Positions 16,135-23,543 of a DNA stretch of 64,000 nucleotides are shown in pieces. This stretch comes from Bacillota bacterium. Its GTDB lineage: Bacteria > Bacillota > Clostridia > Ch29. A program made the translations under genes and the position numbers. Under the pieces are notes generated by a model. It was not told the DNA's origin. It ran no database searches and saw nothing but the letters and a program-made list of their open reading frames with translations. The stretch lies in NCBI GenBank assembly GCA_013540605.1, contig JABVCK010000017.1, positions 1-64,000 on the forward strand, in the 5' to 3' direction. Numbering within the stretch: the first letter of the stretch is position 1; every line of letters starts with the position of its first letter.

Positions 16135-17928
16135 CTATACTGCTATTTTCTTCTTGATGCCGCCTAAGTACAGCGGCGCCGGAATGATAGTTGATATGTT
16201 GTTAAAGTCCTTGTACAGCATGATCAGGGCCGAAACATAGTCATCCGTCATGCCGCTGGGAGCGGAATAACTAAAGTGACCTGCCTTGGTAATCTTATAG
16301 GTGTACGCCCGAAGTTCGCCCTTCTGAACCTCATCATTAAGCAGAGTAGGGGCTTTTTGTTCCATCAAGACAATATACTTGGCCACCAACTGCTCTTTCA
16401 TGTTGACCGTACCGCCACCTGACCAGTAAATAGGTTCCACATCAAGCCCGCGCATGATCATCGTCGAAGGGATTGTGTCGCCCAGGCCGGTGCAGTCGAT
16501 GTATAAATGAGCATTGTTATATCTCTTGGTGTGCATCTCGACAATATTCATCTGATCCGGCCAGCCGCGCCCGGTCAGGTTAATCGAAAACACCTGCTCT
16601 CCGCGATCATTTCTTACCATAAAGGGAGAATTATCCCCCCGCTGCGCCGGGTCCCAAGATGCCCAATACCGCATTCCGCGGACAGGTTCTTGCGGGTTGG
16701 CGATAGATACCTCATCGACATTGGAAAAAACCTCGCCGCCGCTGGCAATAAAATCGGCCAGCCAGTTTTGCCGGAACAGTTTGTCAGGCATTGTACGTCT
16801 GGCCATTTCAATGGCTTCAGGTTTTATATAAGGGCTGGAATAGCAGTCGAATTTCCAACTCTCCCATTCCGGCATTGTTGGGTCTTGCCCCCATTGGTAC
16901 ATCGTATGAAAGTAGTTCGTACCAATGGGGGAACTATTGAATACGCCAAGCCCACCTTTGCCCTCTGGCCCACGCCCGGCAGATGACAGACGGGCGTAAA
17001 GGTTAGCCCATATAGTTTGCAAGTCCTTTGCTCTCGCCACCTCGGTCATCAAAAGATAATCGAGGCCGACAGCAACAAGACTCTCGGGATTGTCGGCAGA
17101 TTTGACTTCGATTAGACCATCATAAATGGTTTCAATTCGCCTCTCGGCTTCGTTCTTCTTTACAACCCAATCTTCAGGGAAAAACTTTTTAAGGTTACGC
17201 CAGTTGTCATTTGCCAAATCATATGTAGGTGCTACAATCCAGCCCATGACACGGGGAACAAGCGTGGAAGGTCGGTTTTCTGACAACATAGAGGCAAATC
17301 GACGTATCATATCCATAATTGAAGCACGGTCTTTGCCCCACCTATTGGCACAGGCAAGCACACGGAACTGAGCATTGCTGTTATGAAATATCAATTGAGC
17401 AGGGAATGGCTCATAATCAAGCTGGGCCACCTGCTCAATTTTTTGATCTACCGGCGTCGGGCCGTATTTTCCCTCATCCTTCTTCCTTCTGGAATTGTCC
17501 CGGCAGGCATTGCCGCAATATTTCCGGCCCAGGCGGTATTCTTTCCAGGTGCATTCAAAGACTTCTTGGCAATAAGCGCAGCGGACCTTGACCATCTTCT
17601 GATTATCGCTGATCGTGGTCAAGGCGCCGGCCTTTTTCTTCTTGGAGTGGTCAAGTTTCTGGCATTTCGGGCAATATTTTGCTATTTCAGCGTTTTTAGC
17701 CATAAAAATAGCGCCGCAAACGGCGCATTTTACTTTCCCTGCTTTGCTCGGCGCCGGTACATTTTTGTGATAACAGTCCGGGCAACGCCCCTGGTCGACG
17801 CGATTAGTGGTAAATTCCTTGCCGCAAACTACGCAAATTGCCTGCCGATGTAGGCATTCAGGGCAGTATTTGGCCGCTGAATTCTTTGTTTCAAAGGTTT
17901 TTTCGCATTTTTGGCAGGTTCGTTGCAT
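16135..17928 (-). CDS. terL: Terminase large subunit with four N-terminal zinc ribbons
   Basis: ATG 17928 follows GGGGTGATTCT and gives 597 residues. The first 145 residues carry four CxxC...CxxC units: CQKC/CPEC, CVVC/CPDC, CAVC/CPKC and CAYC/CGNAC. The ATPase follows, with a Walker A-like ANRWGKD and Walker B LDYLLMTEVA. The RNase H-like nuclease has acidic motifs WDPAQRGDN and YIDCTGLGD and a late Asp in SGMTDDYVSA. It is the motor and nuclease of DNA packaging. The zinc-ribbon tandem is far beyond the usual terminase layout and may add DNA or small-subunit contacts. Confidence 0.85.
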   Translation of the reverse strand: MQRTCQKCEKTFETKNSAAKYCPECLHRQAICVVCGKEFTTNRVDQGRCPDCYHKNVPAPSKAGKVKCAVCGAIFMAKNAEIAKYCPKCQKLDHSKKKKAGALTTISDNQKMVKVRCAYCQEVFECTWKEYRLGRKYCGNACRDNSRRKKDEGKYGPTPVDQKIEQVAQLDYEPFPAQLIFHNSNAQFRVLACANRWGKDRASIMDMIRRFASMLSENRPSTLVPRVMGWIVAPTYDLANDNWRNLKKFFPEDWVVKKNEAERRIETIYDGLIEVKSADNPESLVAVGLDYLLMTEVARAKDLQTIWANLYARLSSAGRGPEGKGGLGVFNSSPIGTNYFHTMYQWGQDPTMPEWESWKFDCYSSPYIKPEAIEMARRTMPDKLFRQNWLADFIASGGEVFSNVDEVSIANPQEPVRGMRYWASWDPAQRGDNSPFMVRNDRGEQVFSINLTGRGWPDQMNIVEMHTKRYNNAHLYIDCTGLGDTIPSTMIMRGLDVEPIYWSGGGTVNMKEQLVAKYIVLMEQKAPTLLNDEVQKGELRAYTYKITKAGHFSYSAPSGMTDDYVSALIMLYKDFNNISTIIPAPLYLGGIKKKIAV

Positions 17929-17945
17929 AGAATCACCCCGAATAA

Positions 17946-17992
17946 ACAAAAAAGAGCCTACCCGCACCGTATAAACGGTAACAGATAGGCTC
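17946..17992 (-). terminator. Double-stem terminator upstream of terminase
   Basis: Stem GAGCCTA/TAGGCTC (17954-17960, 17986-17992) with a nested ACCGT/ACGGT stem, followed on the minus strand by six T. It would stop transcription from the 18-22 kb genes before terL. Confidence 0.7.
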
Positions 17993-18002
17993 AAAGGCTC
18001 AA

Positions 18003-18134
18003 TCAGATATTCACTTCGACTTCACGCCTGCAGTGTTTGCACCACAGGAATATTTTCCGAGCTGCGCTGTCCGGTTCTATGCGGCAGAGTTTACCTTTGC
18101 CGCAGACGGGGCAAAGAAACCATTTTTTAATCAT
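18003..18134 (-). CDS. Cysteine-rich KTR/Com-type zinc-ribbon peptide
   Basis: A 43-residue protein with CPVCGK and CKHCRREVEV pairs, the conserved size and layout of the cysteine-rich KTR family in Firmicutes phages. A Com-like regulatory role has been proposed for the group. ATG 18134 has a weak upstream site. The upstream gene ends two bases before. Confidence 0.7.
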   Translation of the reverse strand: MIKKWFLCPVCGKGKLCRIEPDSAARKIFLWCKHCRREVEVNI

Positions 18135-18135
18135 G

Positions 18136-18591
18136 CTATATCCTTACTTCTCGAACAGGCAGTCCCGCATCTTTTAATCGGCACCATACATCGAGAAACA
18201 TTCTCCTGTAATATCCTTGGGCATAGCGGAGTGACCCGTCGCCATAATCACAATATAGTTCCATCCTTAGTGTATCAATCGGTTCAATTCCCTTGACACG
18301 GATACAACCGGGACGCTCATTGGCGACAACATAATCTTCGCCATCTCCTAAAGCTAGATTAATGCAATGCACAAGGGTTCGTCCTGTTCTTCTATTTCTA
18401 GCATAGCATCTCTTTCCGTCGAACCGATATTCGCAATCCCTTCTAATATTCTGTTTATCGGGCAGGTCAAGCAAGCAGGGGCAAATATCAGGAAATTGCG
18501 TCCCATTGACCAACCATTCTCTTTGCCATGGGAATAGCTTCAGACCTAGCGCCGCCTCAATCGCCGGGATAATTGCCTCGTTTATTTGCAT
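18136..18591 (-). CDS. Phage protein with degenerate P-loop-like motif
   Basis: A 151-residue protein. LGLKLFPWQREWLVNG resembles the Q-motif region of packaging ATPases and helicases, and NRRTGRTLVHCINLAL resembles a Walker A (RTGRT instead of GKT/S). The rest is too short for a complete ATPase. It may be a relic or a regulator derived from a terminase N-terminus. I have no firm family. Confidence 0.5.
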   Translation of the reverse strand: MQINEAIIPAIEAALGLKLFPWQREWLVNGTQFPDICPCLLDLPDKQNIRRDCEYRFDGKRCYARNRRTGRTLVHCINLALGDGEDYVVANERPGCIRVKGIEPIDTLRMELYCDYGDGSLRYAQGYYRRMFLDVWCRLKDAGLPVREVRI

Positions 18592-19121
18592 TAATACTCA
18601 CCCCAGCACTGCATAAGGTGAGCCCGGATGCCTTCGCCCGGGTTATAGGCTGGGTAAATTTGCATCATTTCGGATTCGGCTTCGTCGAAGGTGGTTCCGC
18701 TGATAATGCCGTGTTTAACTAAATACAGCAGGCATAATGATGCCGCTCTGCTTTCCCCGATGTTGCAATGTACTAAAACATTAAATCCTTCACCTAACTT
18801 TTGTTCGATAAAGGATAATGCTTTCTTAATCATGCTTTTATCGAAAAATTCCTGTTTTGGAGCGTCAACCATGTTCAAAGCAAGTCTATTGCCCATTCTT
18901 TCGGACCAGAGATAATCAGGATGGTCCTTCGGCGCTCCTTTACTTGTATACCCTAGAGCCATACGGTGATAAGGTTCCTTCGCTGCGTGAACTACCGCCC
19001 ATCCTTCCGGCATACACATAAGCAATTCCATTTCTGACCTTGGCGGATCGTCCAGACAAAGCAAACTCCGATAAAAATCCATGTCGTTCCCGCAAAATAG
19101 ATTTTTCGCCACTTCTTTCAT
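18591..19121 (-). CDS. Dual-specificity phosphatase-like protein
   Basis: ATG 19121 overlaps the HNH gene stop as ATGA and follows GGGAGGCGG. The 176-residue protein carries the Cys-phosphatase signature VHCNIGESRAAS, with catalytic Cys and Arg in the HCxxGxSR form, after a long alpha/beta domain. Such enzymes remove phosphate from proteins or nucleotides in the cytoplasm. They are frequent in phage genomes, where the substrate is unknown. A one-base overlap couples it to the next gene. Confidence 0.75.
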   Translation of the reverse strand: MKEVAKNLFCGNDMDFYRSLLCLDDPPRSEMELLMCMPEGWAVVHAAKEPYHRMALGYTSKGAPKDHPDYLWSERMGNRLALNMVDAPKQEFFDKSMIKKALSFIEQKLGEGFNVLVHCNIGESRAASLCLLYLVKHGIISGTTFDEAESEMMQIYPAYNPGEGIRAHLMQCWGEY

Positions 19122-19861
19122 AATTCCGCCTCCCAAATATTCATATTTTTATTAAGATAATTAATTATCTTTTGCTCCCTTTCTTGGCTGTAAAACTCCT
19201 GTTTGGGATACCATTCTGAAAAATCGTTTTCCCTTTTGCTGCAATTACAAGACTTACATGCAGGAACAATATTACTCCTAATTAGTCCACCACCGCTTAT
19301 GACAGGGATAACGTGATCCATAGTAAGCAGTTCGCTAGCGATCCCGCAATATGCGCAAACATTTTGCCCGCGTTTATTTATGAAACTGTTTTTACACGTA
19401 GCCCAATCGTCGGCAGTAAAGTAATTTTTAAGTCCTGCCTCCATGTTTCTTCTCTTTTCTGAAAGAACCTTTCGTACATCTCTCCCGCGCTCACTTTTGC
19501 TGTATAGACTGTTTCTCAATAGTACTTTTTCTTTATCTTTGGCGTATTCTTCGCGTTTTCTCTGTCTATGAAAATCAGCCCTCTTGTAATATAGGGATTT
19601 GAGGTATGCTTTATAGCCCTCTTTGCTTCCGAATTTTTGTCTGTGGGTTTCTCTGTATGTTTGCATTTTACCTGGGTTCCTTTTGTAAAACTCTTTTCTA
19701 TGCCTTTCGATTTTATCTTTATTTTTCTCTCGATACTTAGCCATTTTTTCTCGTTGACAATTCTTACAGCGTATATTCAGTCCATCCTGTTTTAGTGACG
19801 ACTTATAAAAATACTCAATCGTTGCAGGAAATTCTTGTCTACACGCAAAGCATACTTTCAT
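19118..19861 (-). CDS. HNH homing endonuclease with zinc-ribbon N-terminus
   Basis: A 247-residue, strongly basic protein. An N-terminal Cys4 ribbon (CFACRQEF, CKNCQREK) is followed by a Lys/Arg-rich helical linker. A C-terminal HNH domain follows: CAYCG, MDHVIPVISGGGL, NIVPACKSCN, with the catalytic Asp-His pair. It probably nicks or cuts DNA and promotes its own spread. A branched stem element lies 30 bases upstream of its start. The 3' end is fused by ATGA overlap to the phosphatase gene, so insertion was precise. Confidence 0.85.
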   Translation of the reverse strand: MKVCFACRQEFPATIEYFYKSSLKQDGLNIRCKNCQREKMAKYREKNKDKIERHRKEFYKRNPGKMQTYRETHRQKFGSKEGYKAYLKSLYYKRADFHRQRKREEYAKDKEKVLLRNSLYSKSERGRDVRKVLSEKRRNMEAGLKNYFTADDWATCKNSFINKRGQNVCAYCGIASELLTMDHVIPVISGGGLIRSNIVPACKSCNCSKRENDFSEWYPKQEFYSQEREQKIINYLNKNMNIWEAEL

Positions 19862-19892
19862 AATCCACGCACCTTTCTCGCACCTTTAAAAT

Positions 19893-19952
19893 GCATAGGA
19901 AAAGCGAGGCAAACGCACCTGCCTCGCTTACAACCCGTCGGTCGCCCTATGC
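19893..19952 (-). other. Branched stem element 2
   Basis: Outer stem GCATAGG/CCTATGC (19893-19899, 19946-19952) encloses a 9-bp stem AAGCGAGGC/GCCTCGCTT (19902-19910, 19921-19929) and a short third stem. It lies ten bases after the upstream gene stop (19962) and 31 bases before the HNH start. On the minus strand four T follow the inner stem, so a terminator role is also possible. Confidence 0.5.
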
Positions 19953-19961
19953 TCAAAGCTA

Positions 19962-20357
19962 TCACTGAACAGCCCCCTTCACCTGCAGGGAATCAAGCCA
20001 CATATGCCCCTTTCGCATTAACTCTTTTTGCTTTTTCCCCCAGTTTTTCTGGTATTTGAAATTGAGGAAGGGCTGAACTTTCGCCCGGGAGATGATCGGG
20101 GAGCACAAAACCGCGGCTAAAATAAATAATGCCCCCTGCTGCAAAGTGGCGAATCGATCTTCGGTATTAATCTCTACTCTTTGGCCGGCCAGGCCAAAGC
20201 CAACCGGCCCGCCCTGCAGGTATGGAGTAATGATTTTCTTCATGGCCCCGATATTGATATCGGCATCAATCATGGTATTGGTGCAGATTTTATTGTCGGC
20301 GCCGAGCAATTTCCTGACCTTATCGTGATAACCTTCGCCCAGGTATTCCTCATGCAT
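19962..20357 (-). CDS. Phage protein of unknown function
   Basis: A 131-residue protein, basic at the C-terminus (KYQKNWGKKQKELMRKG), with a hydrophobic helix (ALFILAAVLCSPIISRA) in the middle. It overlaps the upstream gene by eight bases. No domain recognised. Confidence 0.55.
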   Translation of the reverse strand: MHEEYLGEGYHDKVRKLLGADNKICTNTMIDADINIGAMKKIITPYLQGGPVGFGLAGQRVEINTEDRFATLQQGALFILAAVLCSPIISRAKVQPFLNFKYQKNWGKKQKELMRKGHMWLDSLQVKGAVQ

Positions 20358-20658
20358 GGTCAGGACACCTCACAATCACAAGTTTTGAGATATTGCAGAC
20401 TTTTTGATTTGCCCAAAACAGTAATTTTACTAAAAACTTCATCCAGTAAGGCAAGCCATAATCTGGGTACAAGAATGTTTTAAAGCCTCGATTAGCGCAC
20501 CAATTGGCATAGTTGACTATAGATTCGAAATCTTTCCCTGGCGATTCGTGGAATTCTCGATACTGAAGAAAGTCATCCAAAGACATGCCCACGGTTTTTA
20601 CAACTACGATATCATCACAAATAACAGTAACGCCTTGGTATTTTTCATCATTCCGCAT
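20350..20658 (-). CDS. Phage protein of unknown function
   Basis: A 102-residue protein with an alpha/beta composition and an amphipathic, aromatic-rich segment (LPYWMKFLVKLLFWANQ) that may touch membranes. GGAGGCG precedes ATG 20658. It overlaps the next gene by eight bases. I cannot assign a family. Confidence 0.55.
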   Translation of the reverse strand: MRNDEKYQGVTVICDDIVVVKTVGMSLDDFLQYREFHESPGKDFESIVNYANWCANRGFKTFLYPDYGLPYWMKFLVKLLFWANQKVCNISKLVIVRCPDHA

Positions 20659-20686
20659 GTTTTTCGCCTCCGTAAAAATTTTTATA

Positions 20687-20710
20687 TAAAAACACCCCTC
20701 CGCAGGGGTG
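20687..20710 (-). terminator. Terminator after HNH gene
   Basis: Stem CACCCCT/AGGGGTG (20693-20699, 20704-20710), loop of four, then a T-run on the minus strand. Confidence 0.8.
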
Positions 20711-20718
20711 AATTATGG

Positions 20719-21270
20719 CTATTGCTTTCTTGGCTTATATGCTTTCCGCATTTTCTTTGTATTTTTCTTCTTGCGCTTTTTAGGCTTGGCCGCTTCTTTT
20801 TGCTTTCGCCGTTCCTTTCTCGCTTGCCTTTTCGCCTCTTCTTTCTGTGCCCACTCTTCAAATTTCTCTTGTTTTTTAATCAACTTCGCGATTCGCTTCG
20901 GTTCTACTTTTAGTTCTTTAGCAGTGGGTTCTCTTCCAGGGAAAACCGCCCAGCAGTCGCGGCAAATCCATGTATATTCTATCTCTAAGCCAACTTCAAA
21001 ACTTCCTGGGACAATATTCAGATGTCTACAAATTCGGCCATACATGCCATGCTCTTTCATATGGCACTCTTTACACAGTATGGTAACATCGGAAAGTTCT
21101 TCGCAACCAAGACGTTCGTAGGTCAAATGGTGGACATTAAGTGACGTTTTCCGTCCACAATAACTACATTTTCTCCCGTAGTGATCGAGGGCAGCTTGCC
21201 GAAACTCCTTCCAATGGTCTGTTTGCAGATAGTCATGGTAGCTCATGCGTTCTGCCAGTTCTTGATTCAT
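20719..21270 (-). CDS. HNH endonuclease
   Basis: ATG 21270 (with AAGGAG upstream) gives 183 residues. The HNH core is CSYCGRKTSLNVHHLTYERLG (quoted in part: CSYCGR and NVHHLTYE), then TILCKECHMKEHG, a Cys4-stabilised beta-beta-alpha nuclease. The C-terminal 60 residues are an extreme Lys/Arg tract suited to DNA binding. It has a branched stem element 42 bases upstream and its own terminator, which suggests a self-contained inserted unit. Confidence 0.85.
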   Translation of the reverse strand: MNQELAERMSYHDYLQTDHWKEFRQAALDHYGRKCSYCGRKTSLNVHHLTYERLGCEELSDVTILCKECHMKEHGMYGRICRHLNIVPGSFEVGLEIEYTWICRDCWAVFPGREPTAKELKVEPKRIAKLIKKQEKFEEWAQKEEAKRQARKERRKQKEAAKPKKRKKKNTKKMRKAYKPRKQ

Positions 21271-21311
21271 TATAAAATCACGCTCCTTATGATTTTTTGC
21301 TCCAAAATTTA

Positions 21312-21365
21312 TTGGCGGCAACTCAGTGGAGCTACTGAGCTTTCGGGGGCCAGCCTAGCCGCCAA
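21312..21365 (-). other. Branched stem element 3
   Basis: Outer stem TTGGCGGC/GCCGCCAA (21312-21319, 21358-21365, extendable with bulges) encloses CTCAGT/ACTGAG (21322-21327, 21334-21339). It begins seven bases after the upstream gene stop at 21372 and ends 42 bases before the HNH start. No T-run follows. Confidence 0.55.
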
Positions 21366-21371
21366 AATAAA

Positions 21372-21962
21372 TTACTTTTTCTTGTCGGGGGTTTTCTTGT
21401 AATCGATATACTTTGTTGGCTCATATGGGCAGGTCTTGAAAACATCCAAATGGGTAGGATCGTCGATTGTCTTCCCATAAAACGCCACATTCGGGTTGAT
21501 CATGTAATGATTAGACCGTCCGTTGCCGTTAATAACCTTGCTTATCATTCCTTTAGCAATTAATCTTTCGAGCAAGTCAAAAACATGTTTTCGGTCCCGG
21601 CCCAAAAAGTCCGCAATCTCACTGCAACTCATCAACTTATAAGTATCTGGGTTAACGATATATGGCGTTTGCCATCCGGCAACCGAAAATAGTAATAAAA
21701 AAAGGCCCGCCTCATCAAGCGTCAGCCTTTTTTCCTTTGCCCTCTCAGTTGCAATCTGGATTAAGTTTGGTTTATATAATTTCACAAAGTAGGTTGAATT
21801 TAAGTTAGCTTTATCTGGAGGCCGACCTGATTTTTTATCTGACTCATTAAGCCATCGTTGGGAGATAATTTCGCTGGTTTCTGCGTCAGTAATAATCATC
21901 AATGTTGAATTTCCTGACCGTTCGTAACTGATTATTACCTCTCTCTTTTGTGCCTTCCTCAC
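21372..21962 (-). CDS. RepL-like winged-helix replication initiator
   Basis: A 196-residue protein. The central and C-terminal part resembles RepL-type plasmid initiators: a winged helix (SEIADFLGRDRKHVFDLLER, LIAKGMISK) followed by NHYMINPNVAFYGKTID, like the family's terminal ...Y.INP...KG pattern. Start GTG 21962 has GGAGGTGATT upstream. Two 22-bp repeats lie directly before the ribosome binding site. This is what one expects of an initiator with iterons or of a self-regulated DNA-binding protein. Its place between the two terminase subunits is odd. Confidence 0.55.
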   Translation of the reverse strand: MRKAQKREVIISYERSGNSTLMIITDAETSEIISQRWLNESDKKSGRPPDKANLNSTYFVKLYKPNLIQIATERAKEKRLTLDEAGLFLLLFSVAGWQTPYIVNPDTYKLMSCSEIADFLGRDRKHVFDLLERLIAKGMISKVINGNGRSNHYMINPNVAFYGKTIDDPTHLDVFKTCPYEPTKYIDYKKTPDKKK

Positions 21963-21977
21963 GGAATCACCTCCAAA

Positions 21978-22022
21978 ACCTGGGGGGAAATGACCCCAGC
22001 ACCTGGGGGGAAATGACCCCAG
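21978..22022. repeat. Two tandem 22-bp palindromic repeats (iteron/operator-like)
   Basis: ACCTGGGGGGAAATGACCCC plus AG occurs at 21978-21999 and again at 22001-22022, a 23-bp period. Each unit holds the inverted repeat CTGGGG/CCCCAG. The second extends to an 8-bp arm ACCTGGGG/CCCCAGGT. Confidence 0.85.
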
Positions 22023-22391
22023 GTCGAAAACACCATCTAACCCTTGCGGCTCTAAGCGCGAAGTGCTATTTTTAAAAAGATACTATCTTGATCTATGGTT
22101 TTTCTTTTGGGTAGATGAGACAGGTATTATCAACCCGAGGAAGTTGGTCACTCCTGACAAATCCGCCTGTGTGCATAAGCAAACCTCCTTGGAAGGGGCC
22201 ATTTGTTTTAAAAATAGATCGGAGCAAGTCTCCGCGCCCCCAAGCGACCACCCCCCCCCGGGGTCCGCGCCGGTCATCCAGAGGGGACCAGGCCGGCACC
22301 GAACGGGAAAGCCCGCGCCTGTGTCCGTGATGAGTGGACACGACTCCGAAAACACCCATATAGATGCACGGAACTATACAAAAGCGTGCAT
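22023..22391. other. GC-rich intergenic region, possible packaging (cos) site
   Basis: This 370-base stretch has no convincing gene. It contains a run of nine C followed by GGGG (about 22250-22263), an inverted repeat GTGTCC/GGACAC near 22320-22341, and a 17-bp sequence (22284-22300) repeated exactly at 22816-22832 inside the small terminase gene. Position beside terS is where cohesive-end or pac sites are found. I cannot identify the cut. Confidence 0.35.
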
Positions 22392-22991
22392 TTAGTCGTC
22401 TTGTCGTATTTCGATAGCTCCCTCGCCCTTGAAAATGGCGCGTAAACGCAGGTTTCCACCACCAGAGCGGGGGCCGAGTAGCTCCTTGCGCTTGTCGGAG
22501 AATATGCCTGCTGCTATGGCCAAGTCCTTGACTCCGGCCTTGTCCAGTTTGTTTTTATTAATCGCCATGGCAATCTCTTCCAATTTGTCCCCGAACAATT
22601 GAGAGAGTCTTAGATCCAATAATTGGGAATTAATTTCCACTTCCTCCCGCATCTCAGCAATATACGTTTGGACTGCTGTACGTGATATGCCATATCGCTT
22701 GACTATGACCGGCACACTCTCTCCCTGCTCTATGGCTGCCTCAAGTACGGCAATCTGCCTCTCAATGTCGGGACTGGTCTGAGGTCCTCCTCTCGGATAG
22801 TCAATTGGGAGAGCAGGGACCAGGCCGGCACCATCAGAACCGGGCTTTGCCTGGGGCTCCTCCTCCCGTCGTGTAGGTGACTGATCAGTATGTGGCCTGG
22901 CGCGATCAACATTCTTCAGCCAGGCCGGCTTTGCCTGGTCTTTCTGCGCTGCAATCAGGCCAGAGAAATCGGGCGTAATTTTGAGCATCAT
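22392..22991 (-). CDS. terS: Terminase small subunit-like DNA-binding protein
   Basis: ATG 22991 follows AGAGGTGG and starts a 199-residue protein. A disordered Pro/Arg-rich N-terminus is followed by a helix-turn-helix (SVPVIVKRYGISRTAVQTYI). The helical domain (QLFGDKLEEIAMAINKNK, then KDLAIAAGIFSDKRKELLG) resembles the oligomerisation domain of small terminases. It would recognise the packaging site and recruit TerL. It is separated from terL by 4.5 kb of inserted genes, which is unusual. Confidence 0.6.
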   Translation of the reverse strand: MMLKITPDFSGLIAAQKDQAKPAWLKNVDRARPHTDQSPTRREEEPQAKPGSDGAGLVPALPIDYPRGGPQTSPDIERQIAVLEAAIEQGESVPVIVKRYGISRTAVQTYIAEMREEVEINSQLLDLRLSQLFGDKLEEIAMAINKNKLDKAGVKDLAIAAGIFSDKRKELLGPRSGGGNLRLRAIFKGEGAIEIRQDD

Positions 22992-23004
22992 AATACACCA
23001 CCTC

Positions 23005-23034
23005 TTGCATGTGCTGTGCTGTATGTGATATACT
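23005..23034 (+). promoter_or_regulatory. Plus-strand promoter
   Basis: TTGCAT (23005-23010), 18-bp spacer, TATACT (23029-23034) with an extended -10 TG. It drives the gene at 23055 and is divergent from terS. Confidence 0.65.
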
Positions 23035-23054
23035 CCTTGCCAGGAGGTGCAAAA

Positions 23055-23225
23055 ATGAAGGAGAAAAAACCAAAGGTTAGGATAGTCCTGGAAGCCGATA
23101 TTGACAGCTACACTTGGCACCAGGAGCTAGTCGAGGCAGCCGGCGCAAAGACGAAGGCGGAACTTTTTTGGAAGCTCCATGAAGAGCTTGCAAAACAAAT
23201 TGGATTCAAACCCCGACCAGAGTAA
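23055..23225 (+). CDS. Small basic protein, possible RHH-type regulator
   Basis: A 56-residue protein with AGGAGG eight bases before ATG. The strand KVRIVLEADIDSY is followed by two helices (WHQELVEAAGAKTKAELFWK, LHEELAKQIG), compatible with a ribbon-helix-helix fold. It has its own promoter and terminator and is first in the plus-strand island, so a regulator of that island is plausible. Confidence 0.55.
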   Translation: MKEKKPKVRIVLEADIDSYTWHQELVEAAGAKTKAELFWKLHEELAKQIGFKPRPE

Positions 23226-23277
23226 GCGCCGGGGAACTTTTTTGATCTTTTCAAAAAATTTTTTAAAATATTTTTTC

Positions 23278-23306
23278 AATGTCCTTGTATTGAGGACATT
23301 TTTTCT
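23278..23306 (+). terminator. Rho-independent terminator
   Basis: Stem ATGTCC/GGACAT (23279-23284, 23294-23299), followed by six T and a further T-rich run. Confidence 0.8.
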
Positions 23307-23367
23307 TTTTTCGGCCCTTTTTGTCCGTCTATTGTGGACTCCGTAAAAATAAATGCACGAAAAACTA

Positions 23368-23397
23368 TTGACGGCATGTACTGTGCCGTGTTATACT
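23368..23397 (+). promoter_or_regulatory. Promoter with internal inverted repeat
   Basis: TTGACG (23368-23373), 18-bp spacer, TATACT (23392-23397) with TG extension. The arms ACGGCA (23371-23376) and TGCCGT (23384-23389) lie in the spacer and could be an operator. Transcription would begin near 23404, just before the ribozyme. Confidence 0.7.
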
Positions 23398-23431
23398 TAA
23401 AGAAAGAAAGCACACCTGCCGGAGTAGTGGA

Positions 23432-23483
23432 GACCGTCGCCGGATACCGGCCTGACGAGCCCCTGAGACGGGGCGAAACGGTC
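23432..23483 (+). ncRNA. Hammerhead ribozyme (candidate)
   Basis: All invariant hammerhead parts are present in order. Stem III is GACCGT/ACGGTC (23432-23437, 23478-23483, six pairs including the U16.1-A15.1 pair), and the cleavage-site C is at 23438. Stem I is GCCG/CGGC (23439-23442, 23448-23451). The core is CTGACGA (23452-23458). Stem II is GCCCC/GGGGC (23459-23463, 23470-23474) with loop TGAGAC, and then GAA (23475-23477). It lies about 30 bases after a predicted start site and 60 bases before a duplicated gene, so it would trim the 5' leader. Confidence 0.8.
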
Positions 23484-23543
23484 AGAAAAAAGGGTCGTGA
23501 CCGTCACGAGAGCGGGCCAATGCCCGCAAAGGAGGTCTTGAAA

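Noticed and set aside
22083-22359. Minus- or plus-strand genes in the GC-rich gap
   Set aside because: Several 60-110 codon frames overlap here because GC-rich DNA lacks stops. None has a ribosome binding site or a protein-like sequence.
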